This document shows, piece after piece, positions 1-5,937 of a stretch of 5,937 nt of DNA (position 1 is its first letter; every line of letters starts with the position of its first letter). A model generated the notes under the pieces. It saw nothing but the letters and a program-made list of their open reading frames with translations, did not search any database and was not told the origin of the DNA. The position numbers and the translations under genes are program-made. This stretch comes from an uncultured Bacteroidota bacterium (GTDB taxonomy: Bacteria > Bacteroidota > Bacteroidia > Bacteroidales > SZUA-534). Location: the NCBI GenBank assembly GCA_937899145.1, contig CALBPW010000032.1:1-5937 (forward strand), in the 5' to 3' direction.

Positions 1-12
1 CTCTTCCGATCT
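1..12. other. Illumina adapter remnant
   Basis: The first 12 bases are CTCTTCCGATCT, the 3' end common to Illumina TruSeq adapters; on the minus strand this reads AGATCGGAAGAG, the familiar adapter start. The repeat protein reads cleanly down to a Gly codon at 13-15, in the middle of a new repeat, and then becomes adapter. These bases are not genomic. They show that the assembly used untrimmed or partly trimmed reads and that the left edge is the end of a sequenced molecule, not a gene end. Confidence 0.93.
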
Positions 13-3000
13 CCCGTCGTCGTTTACAAAGCTGATGGTGTAGCTGTTCCGGTTGTAGTAAACTGATATTGAGGAACTTCCGTCGCCATTGATGATGGTT
101 TGTTCAAAGTCTTGCAAGCTGAAGCCTGTGCGTGCAGGTGCTTCGTATGCCGATAATTGATTTGTTGTTCCGGTCATTGTGCGGGTTTCAAGCTGATAAT
201 CATCGTTTTCGATGTTTTGTGTGTAGATGTTCAGCGTGTACTCGGTGTTGGTGTTGGGCGCAAATAGTGCAGTGTATTCGGCATTGCTGGTTACGGTTAC
301 AATGCGCGGATTGGTTGTTACCTCATCGTTCCATTTTTCGAAGTGGTAGCCGATTTGCGGTGTGGCTTTTATTGTTGCCTCAGCGTTGTACTGGTATTCG
401 CCCGAGCCCGATGTTGTGCCTTGTGTGTTGTCGGCTGATGTTGCAAGTATCAGGTACTCGATTGGTGTTGCGTTGTAGGTGGCTTTGTAGGTTGCAGTGC
501 CTGTTACGGGTGCAAGTGTTGGTGTCCAGCTGCGGAAGGTGTAGCTGTACTGAAGGTCGGCGGTGCGTGTTGGTGCGGTGCACGATGGTGTTTCGCCGTG
601 TGGCAGTAGGCTGCTTTGTATCTCGCTGTCGTCGTAATCAACAAATGTTATTGTGTACTTCTGCTTTACGGGTGTGAATTGTGCGGTGTAGGTTGCTTCG
701 CCTGTTACTGTTGCAATATCGGGTTGCCAGCCGCTGAAGGTGTATGTGAATTCGTCAGTAGCTGTTTTGGTTGGTGTTGACGGGGCTGTCGGAACTTCGC
801 CGTAATTCACTTTTACTTTTTGCGATGCGCCGTTGCCGTCAACAAATGTGATGTCGTATTGGCGTACGGTGCTGCTGTATGAGGCTGTGTATTCGGCATC
901 GGCAGTAACGTTGGCTATTGCCGGTGTCCAGCCTGTAAAGGTATAGATGTATTGGTCGTCTTGCGGGCGGATAGGAGTGGCGCAAGTTGGTGTTTGTCCG
1001 TATTCGTACTTTTCGCTTTTCAGTATGGAGCCGTCATAATCTTTGAAAGTGATGTCGTATAGTGTTGCCGCCGTCGAGAATTGTGCTTTGTAGGTGGCGG
1101 CGCCTGTAACTGTGGCTATTGCCGGTGTCCAGCTAATGAAGGTGTAGGTGTGTTCGGCATCGCTCGGCTTTTCGGGCGTTTCGCCACCATACGATGGCAT
1201 TTCGTCGTACTTGAAGTCGGACGAATACAATGGCTCGTCGTCGTAGTTGACAAATGTTATGGTGTAGGTGTTTGTTATCTCGTTGAATTGGGCCGTGTAG
1301 GTTTGCGCGCCGGTAACTGTTGTCTCGTTAGTTATGGCAGGCGACCAGCCTTTAAACTCGTATCTGTATTTTGCTGTGCCTGTTCTGGTTGGCGTTTCTT
1401 TGTTGTACGACGGGTGCAATCCGTAGGTGATGTTTGATTCTTGCAGAATGTCGTTGTTGTAGTTCAGGAATGTTACCTTGTATTGTTGCAAACTCCGATT
1501 GTAGGTTGCTTTGTAGGTTGCTTCGCCTGTAACGTTTGCTATCTCGGGTGTCCAGCCTGAGTGGGTATAGGTGTATTGCACGGTTGGCAGCTTGGTAGGT
1601 GTGGAGCCGCTGTATGCGGGTGTTTTGCCGTATTCAACGGTGTAGGTTTCAAGCGGCGTGTTGTCGTCGTTGACAAAGTGAATGTCGTACGAGCGCAGAT
1701 TGTTGTTGTAGGTCGCTTTGTAGGTTTTGGCCTCTGTAACGGCTGTTATTTCTGAATCCCAGCCTTTGAACGAGTATGAATATTGCGCATCGGATGGTTT
1801 TGAGGGTGCCGATGGCTCAGATGGTGTTGTTCCGTATTCTACATCTGTGTTTTGCAGTTCGTCGTTGTTGTAGTTTACAAAGCGTATGGTGTATTTGTTT
1901 ATGGTGCTGCTGAATTGTGCTGTGTATGTGGCATTGCCGCTAACTGCTACTATTGGCTTGTCCCAACCGCTGAATGTATAGGTGTATTTGGCGGTTGCTG
2001 TTTTGGCAGGATTCGCCGGCGGTGTCGGCATTTCGTTGTAGTTTAGTGTTTCGGTTGTCGAGCTTCCGTTGCCGTCAATGTATGTTATTGTGTATTGGCG
2101 TATGGTGCTGTTGTAGGTTGCTTTGTATGTGGCATTGCCGGTTACATTTGTAATTGCGGGTGTCCAGCCTGCAAATGTGTAGGTGTATTGTGCTGTTGAG
2201 GCTTTTGTCGGATTTGCTCCGTAGCTTGGAGTTGTTCCGTATGCCACATTTTCTAATTTTTTCAGTTCGCTGTTGTCGTCATCAATAAAGCTGATGGTAT
2301 ATTTGTTTGTGGTTGTGCTGTAAGTTGCTGTGTATGTGGCGTTGGCAGTTACTGCCGCAAGTGCGGGCGACCAGCCGTTGAATGTGTAGGTGTATTGTGC
2401 GTCGGCTGCGCGGGCAGGAGTGCCGGTGTAGCTTGGCATGGCATTGTGCGTGTATTGCTTGGTTGTTATCAGGCTGCCGTCGTAGTTGTTGAAGGTGATG
2501 GTGTATAGCACATCGGAGGTTGAGAATTGCGCAATGTATGTTTTCTCGCCTGTTACTGCCACCAAATCAGTGTCCCAACCGCTGAATGTGTAGGTGTAGT
2601 CGGCATCGGCAGGTTTGGTTGGCGTAGCTCCGCTGTAGGTTGGAATGGTGCCGTATTCAACATCGGTTTTCTGAAGTTGTGTCCCGTTGTAGTTTTTGAA
2701 TGTTATGGCATATTTGTTCTTGGTTGCCGTGTAGGTTGCCGTGTATGTTTTGGCTCCCGTAACAGTTGCTATTTCCTGATCCCAGCCTTTGAAGGTGTAT
2801 GACCACTCGGCAGTGGCGGCTTTGGTTGGTGTAGCTCCAGTGTAGCTTGGCGTTGAGCCGTATTCCAATTCCGATGTTTGCAGGGTTGTGCCATCATCGT
2901 TTTTGAACAGAATTGTGTATTTGTTCTTTGTCTGGTTGAATGTTGCTGAGTAGTCTTTTGCACCCGTAACAGTTGTTATTTCCTGATCCCAGCCTTTGAA

Positions 3001-4926
3001 GGTGTATGTCCACTCGGCAGTAGCCGATTTTGTCGGTGTTGCTCCGGTGTAGCTTGGTGTTGTGCCGTAATCCCAATTGCTGTTTTGTATCACATTGCCG
3101 CCATTCAAGAATCGGATGGCATATTTGTTTGTTGTTGTGCTGAAGGTTGCCGTGTATGTGGCCGCACCTGTTACCGATGTTATTGTTGGCGACCATCCAT
3201 TGTGGGTGTAGGTGTACTGCACATCGGCTGCGCGGGTTGGGGTAGAGCCGCTATATGTTGGCGTAGCGCCATAGTTTACGGTTGGCGTGGCAAGTGTTGT
3301 GCCGTCGTAATTTTTAAATGTTATGGTGTACGAGCGCAGTGTGCTGCTATAGGTGGCTGTGTAGTTGGCTGTGCCTGTAACTGTTGCTATTGCCGGTGTC
3401 CAGCCATTGTGTGTGTATGCGTATTGTGCTGTTGATGCTTTGGTTGGCGTTGAGCCGGTGTATGTTGGTAATGTGTTGTAATCCACCTCTTTAGTCTCCA
3501 AAAGCGTTCCACCTTCGTTATAAAAATTGATGGTGTATTTTATGGGTTGGAATATTGCCACGTAGTCGGCGGCGGCAGTAACGGTTATTGAGCGCGATGC
3601 GTTGGTGTTGCCATCGTTCCACCGTACAAACTCATAGCCGGTGTTTGGTGTGGCTGTTAGTGTTGTTGTTTTGCCATGCTGGAATGTGCCGTAACCGCTG
3701 CACGTGCCCATCTCGGCGTCGTTTGGCGTGGCGGTTATCTTGTAAGTTTTTAAGCCGAAGTATGCCTTGTATGTCTTGTCGGTTGTTGCAGTTATAGTGC
3801 GGCTTAGTTCAGGGCTTGTGTTGTCTGGCTCATCGTCCCAATACATAAGTTGGTAGTTGGCGTTTGGCGTGGCGGTTATGGTTACATCGGTTCCAAAACT
3901 TACTGATTGTGGTGTTGTTGGTGTTGTAGTGCCATAGGTATTATCATTTGATGCTGTTTTTATTGTAACATTACCAGTAGTTATTTCGGCTGAATAGGTT
4001 ATACTGCCTGTGTATGAGTCGGTTTCTTTTACAACTACAATGCGCGGATTGTCGGTGATGCTGCCATTCCATCTTCTAAATTTAAGACCAGTCCCCGTTA
4101 TGTCAACATAAAGTGTCAGTGTGTCGCCATAGTAGAAAGTGCCACTTGCAGTTGTATTTGAGCCTGTAGTGGCAATAGTTGTTGACCCGTCTGTGGCTGA
4201 TATTTGGTATCGGCTTTTTACATTAGTTGTACCAAGTTTTGTTGTTTTTTTCTCTAATGTTATAGTATAAGGTTTTGGGTCGAATATGGCTTTGTATCGG
4301 TATATAATCGACATATCGTCGGGGTTGATGGCGATAACGCGGGTTGCGTCGGTGCTGCCATCGGTCCAATGTGAGAATGTGCCAAACGATGTTGGCTGTG
4401 CTTGGATGGTCATCTCGTAGCCGTCGCAGTCGGCCCGGCTGGTGATGGCCACATCGCCAAGTTCAACATTGTTGGTTTCAACATAAAACTCCACTACAAC
4501 AGCGTTATTTATATGTCCACCGCTATACGAACTCCAGTTGCCGCTGTTTGAGTATGTCGCCGACTCGCCGCATGGCACATATATGCCTGTTAGCGATGTG
4601 CCTTCCATGTTTTTGTGCAGTGTCGGCGGTGTCGATGATTTCAGAACAAGGGTTTTCAGATTGGGGCATTGATCGAATGAGCCGTATTCAATGTCAACCA
4701 TTGTTGTTGGTATGGTTATCGACTGCACTAAGCGCAAATGGTAAAGAGCATCGGTGGCCGCATAAACAGTGCCTTCGGGTATTACATATTCAATAGTGTT
4801 TAGTGCTTCAGGAAAGCATACCAGTATTCTTAAATCGCTGGTATAGAGTACGCCGCCAATGCTTGTATAGTTGCTATTGCCTGCAGCTACCGATATGTAG
4901 TTGAATTTAGTGCACTCGGTTGCCCA
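13..4926 (-). CDS. Giant BspA-like / InlB-repeat surface protein, internal fragment
   Basis: This is an uninterrupted minus-strand reading frame of 1,638 codons with no true start and no stop inside the window. N to C order: BspA-type (LRR_5) leucine-rich segment (4507-4926), four divergent InlB-type repeats (3538-4497), fifteen regular InlB B-type repeats (457-3537), two divergent repeats (43-456) and ten residues of another repeat (13-42). The composition is rich in Thr, Tyr, Ala and Asn, with almost no Cys, as expected of an exported protein. Proteins built this way are usually cell-surface or secreted adhesin-like proteins of Bacteroidota; this is family knowledge, not proven here. The signal peptide, most of the LRR domain and the C-terminal sorting or anchoring region are missing, so secretion route and ligand cannot be read. 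The right boundary is set where the LRR motif gives way to a glycosidase domain. The similarity of repeats also makes copy number uncertain in a short-read assembly. Confidence 0.9.
43..456 (-). repeat. Two divergent repeats after the regular array
   Basis: The regular array ends at 457 and is followed by a 72-residue divergent InlB-type repeat (241-456; Trp core FEKWNDEVTTNPR). That core resembles the divergent repeats on the N-terminal side of the array. Next comes a 66-residue unit (43-240; TLNIYTQNIENDDYQLE, later GFSLQDFEQT and SVYYNRNS) that resembles a MucBP/InlB-like variant in which the Trp is replaced by Phe. At 13-42 a further regular repeat begins (YTISFVNDDG) and is cut by the adapter. 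The protein therefore continues with more repeats beyond this window. Confidence 0.72.
457..3537 (-). repeat. Array of fifteen InlB B-type (Listeria-Bacteroides) repeats
   Basis: Fifteen tandem protein repeats of 67-72 residues follow without linkers. N to C, each begins at its Tyr codon ending at 3537, 3330, 3123, 2919, 2712, 2505, 2301, 2094, 1893, 1689, 1482, 1266, 1059, 858 and 657. The consensus runs Y-T-I-T-F-x-N-Y-D-G-T, then YGTTPSYTGATPTK, then AQYTYTFxGW, then PAIxxVTGxATYTATY and a short polar linker before the next Tyr. This matches the InlB B-repeat / Flg_new family. Such repeats form elongated beta-rich rods, so the array probably acts as a long surface spacer. Repeat 11 is longest (72 residues, with an extra ET-T before VTG); repeats 8 and 13-15 are 67. 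Repeats 3 and 4 are nearly identical in part, pointing to a recent duplication. No copy holds a stop or frameshift. Confidence 0.92.
3538..4497 (-). repeat. Four divergent InlB-type repeats (protein-level)
   Basis: Four diverged repeats lie between the LRR cap and the regular array: about 4270-4497, 3976-4269, 3745-3975 and 3538-3744. Each carries a beta-strand start, a Gly-rich turn, an aromatic-x-x-W core and a closing aromatic strand. The Trp cores are FSHWTDGSTDATR, FRRWNGSITDNPR, LMYWDDEPDNTSPE and FVRWNDGNTNASR. This is the pattern of the 'divergent InlB B-repeat / bacterial repeat' families (Flg_new_2-like). The second copy is longer and most degenerate, with a Thr/Ser-rich insert. They probably form a rigid stalk joining the LRR part to the regular array. 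Family assignment is by eye. Confidence 0.72.
4507..4926 (-). other. BspA-type leucine-rich repeat segment (protein domain)
   Basis: About 140 residues at the N-terminal side of the surface protein show the LRR_5/BspA pattern. There is a CTKFNYISVAAGNSNYTSI stretch followed by GGVLYTSD (the usual 'x-x-G-V-L-Y-x-x-D' non-LRR insert), then VIPEGT, SITIPTTM and a closing CPNLKTLVL strand. It ends with STPPTL and GIYVPCG, a typical BspA C-terminal cap leading into the next domain. BspA-type LRRs are known in Bacteroidota, treponemes and some protozoa as adhesion or host-contact modules. The domain is cut at 4926 directly before its ECTK motif, so earlier LRR copies are absent here. It is confidently the same gene as the repeats that follow, because the cap runs smoothly into them and base and codon use do not change. 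Confidence 0.82.
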
Positions 4927-5400
4927 GCGGCCCATGATTTTTTCCACCACAGCGTCCATAACGTATTCATTGTTGGAGTAGGCATTGATAAAGGTCTTGA
5001 CCATTGGCACATCCAGCAAATGATAGGGATTGGCCAGACTGATAAACAAGGTCGGCACTTCGTAGACAAACCAGGGCAGATTGTTGCCGAGTCCGAAGAA
5101 GGTTTTCCACTGAATTCGCGCCGTGGTCTGGTTGCTGGCGTTTTCCACATTGCCGATATAGATCACCAAATCGTACTTGCGCTTTATATCACCGACATTA
5201 TCCAGATGCATGCCAAAGTGCTCCGGCTCATAATGATATACCTCAAAGCCTTCTCTGGTTAGTTTTTCCGTCATATAGGCCCGCACGCGGGTATTCGAAT
5301 CAAAGGGGCCTAAAACCTGCAGCAGGACTTTCTTGTGTTTGTTTACAGCCAGCGGCAACAGCTGCTGTGTGTCCTTGACCAGGGTTACGGCATCATCGGC
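4927..5400 (-). pseudogene. Glycoside hydrolase family 3 C-terminal domain fragment (beta-N-acetylhexosaminidase type)
   Basis: About 155 residues match the C-terminal alpha/beta sandwich domain of GH3 enzymes of the beta-N-acetylhexosaminidase type, which release N-acetylglucosamine from glycans or muropeptides. Visible signatures in order: AVTLVKDTQQLLPL (about 5353-5394), KKVLLQVLG, YDLVIYIGN, NQTTARIQW, FVYEVPTLFISLANPYH, LLDVPMVKTFINAYSNNEY and VVEKIMGR at the end. The N-terminal TIM barrel with its K-H-F-P-G-x-G region and catalytic residues is absent, and the usual last 10-20 residues after the 'MGR' (ending near a D-P-F-C-G motif in relatives) are replaced by the LRR protein. It therefore cannot be an active enzyme as it stands. 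Use of CTG, AAG and GTC codons differs from the repeat protein next to it. The closest look is to Clostridia. The right boundary is blurred because 5383-5400 also fits the acetyltransferase on the other strand. Confidence 0.8.
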
Positions 5401-5487
5401 GCAGGCTCTGTTGTGACCAAAGACATACCGGCCAACGTGATCGCTGCCGGCAATCCCGCCCGAGTGATTCGAACCCTTCCCTGCTAA
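5383..5487 (+). pseudogene. Hexapeptide-repeat O-acetyltransferase, C-terminal fragment
   Basis: In the plus frame that stops at TAA 5485-5487, the last 34 residues are the classic end of a maltose/galactoside-type O-acetyltransferase: IIGAGSVVTKDIP, then NVIAAGNPARVIRTL. These acetyl-CoA-dependent enzymes fold as a left-handed beta helix, and this stretch is the last hexapeptide turn plus the conserved AGNPA loop. Upstream of 5383 the frame no longer resembles the family and reaches a stop at about 5311, so roughly the first 150 residues usual for the family are missing. The opposite strand here is also open but codes for nothing recognisable. Too little remains to choose between maltose, galactoside and NodL-type substrates. 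Confidence 0.83.
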
Positions 5488-5565
5488 AGATTTAACGATT
5501 CTTGTCATGGGCTTTTCCGTCGTTTTATAATGTGGCACAAGTTACAAGAACGGAGAATGCGAAGC
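5488..5565 (+). promoter_or_regulatory. Sigma-70-like promoter and leader with ribosome binding site
   Basis: The gap between the acetyltransferase stop and the next start holds TTGTCA (5502-5507) and a perfect TATAAT (5526-5531), 18 bases apart: a strong housekeeping-type promoter pointing right. Transcription would begin near 5538. A GGAGA ribosome binding site at 5552-5556 sits 9 bases before ATG 5566. That spacing favours this start over in-frame ATGs at 5530 (inside the -10 box) and 5557 (touching the Shine-Dalgarno). I see no terminator hairpin for the acetyltransferase. The natural spacing suggests that this gap and the genes on both sides come from one real genome. Confidence 0.68.
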
Positions 5566-5646
5566 ATGACGAAATTCAAATCTTTTCTGAAACGTAAAAA
5601 TATCGAGATCTCAGCGAAAAGATATTTTGTAGATGCGCTGGGAGCC
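5566..5646 (+). pseudogene. PTS IIC / PfoR-type transporter, N-terminal fragment
   Basis: From ATG 5566, with its own ribosome binding site and promoter, the first 27 residues read MTKFKSFLKRKNIEIS, AKRYFVDALGA. This resembles the start of the Firmicutes PTS sugar transporter subunit IIC / PfoR-like membrane family: a basic amphipathic head with 'K-x-I-E-I-S-x-K-R-Y-x-x-D-A-L-G-A', normally followed by a first membrane helix beginning M-A-Q-G-L-F. Here the helix never comes; after GCC 5644-5646 the sequence becomes hydrophilic. The family call rests on a short stretch recalled from memory, so it is moderate. The coding frame itself is well supported by the upstream signals. Confidence 0.55.
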
Positions 5647-5937
5647 GAGTTCGTGTCTTACATTCAGGACAGATGCTTTGCCCATGGGCTGACATGCAAT
5701 ATAGACATTGCCCGGTGTGAGCTTCCTTCCATTACAAGTGAAAACAAAGAATTCATCAAAACTTTTGAGGAGGCGGATGCTCTATGCGTCAGTGTGAAGA
5801 AGCTGGACGATGTAAAGCATGAGGGTACAGGCACCTACAACTATCAGAACACAAAGCTCCCGCTGCACCTGATAGAGGAGTTGAGAATCATAGACGAGGT
5901 GATAGGGAATATTGAAACCGACCTGCATAAACACGAG
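5647..5937 (+). CDS. Unrecognised soluble protein fragment
   Basis: The frame from 5566 stays open for 97 more codons to the window edge, but the protein changes character. It becomes a charged, probably mostly helical sequence with stretches such as EFVSYIQDRCFAHGL, CNIDIARCELPSITSENKEF, FEEADALCVSVKKLDD and LHLIEELRIIDEVIGNIETD. It has three Cys in its first 40 residues without a metal-binding spacing I would trust, and no membrane segment. I do not recognise the family. Residue composition looks like genuine coding, and I found no better reading on the minus strand, which meets a stop in the frame I checked. Its own start lies to the left of the junction and is lost; its stop is beyond the window. 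Confidence 0.5.

Noticed and set aside
1081..3435. Several plus-strand open frames rich in Cys, Gly and Val (for example 1081-1437 and 3085-3435)
   Set aside because: They lie antisense to the repeat protein. Their Cys arises from TGT/TGC opposite the many ACA (Thr) and GCA (Ala) codons, and their similarity to each other only mirrors the repeats.
457..3537. Regular 200-base spacing suggestive of a CRISPR or other DNA-level repeat array
   Set aside because: The periodicity is that of 67-72 codon protein repeats. The DNA between copies is diverged and always in frame, and there are no short identical repeats separated by unique spacers.
5020..5262. Plus-strand frame of 80 codons opposite the GH3 fragment
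   Set aside because: The minus strand shows clear GH3 family motifs through the whole stretch; the plus frame shows no family pattern and has no ribosome binding site that I can see.
4507..5400. A natural LRR-anchored glycosidase as a new glycan-foraging surface enzyme
   Set aside because: The GH3 piece has no catalytic barrel, so no enzyme is present, and the joint falls inside an LRR unit and not at a domain border.
5462..5478. tRNA T-loop-like GGTTCGAATC on the minus strand
   Set aside because: The flanking bases do not pair into a T stem, no anticodon or acceptor arm is found nearby, and the stretch is explained by the acetyltransferase codons for V-I-R-T-L.
1..5508. A single 1,836-codon minus-strand gene starting at ATG 5508
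   Set aside because: Its first codons are the antisense of a convincing acetyltransferase end, the ATG overlaps the -35 box of a plus-strand promoter and lacks a good ribosome binding site, and domains are cut at each joint. Only 13-4926 is treated as one gene.

Overview
This window does not look like one natural stretch of chromosome. It reads as a mosaic of at least four unrelated gene pieces, with a sequencing-adapter remnant at its left edge. About 83% of it (13 to about 4926, minus strand) is the inside of one very large repeat-built surface protein of the kind common in gut and oral Bacteroidota: a BspA-type leucine-rich-repeat segment, four divergent InlB-type repeats, fifteen regular InlB B-type (Listeria-Bacteroides) repeats of 67 to 72 residues, then two more divergent repeats. 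Neither end of this gene is present. It is cut on the left by 12 bases matching the Illumina adapter end (CTCTTCCGATCT), and on the right it runs in frame into foreign sequence.

The right 1 kb is a patchwork with a Firmicutes (Clostridia-like) flavour. From about 4927 to about 5390, minus strand, lies the C-terminal domain of a family 3 glycoside hydrolase (beta-N-acetylhexosaminidase type) without its catalytic domain. From about 5383 to 5487, plus strand, is the last 34 residues of a hexapeptide-repeat (maltose/galactoside type) O-acetyltransferase. An intergenic stretch with a good sigma-70-like promoter follows (5502 to 5531), then a ribosome binding site and the first 27 or so residues of what looks like a PTS IIC/PfoR-type membrane transporter (5566 to about 5646). 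From about 5647 to the right edge the same frame continues as a soluble, charged protein piece that I do not recognise.

Because the pieces share codon phase, the minus strand is open from 5541 to position 1, with an ATG at 5508 (1,836 codons counting adapter bases). I read this as an artefact of joining and not a real giant fusion: its first 40 or so codons are the antisense of the acetyltransferase end, and domains start and stop in mid-domain at each junction. There is no evidence that the genes here work together. The genuine biology is the repeat array, including a recently duplicated repeat pair and a residue covariation inside the repeats. I see no RNA gene, CRISPR array, mobile element or new defence-like system.
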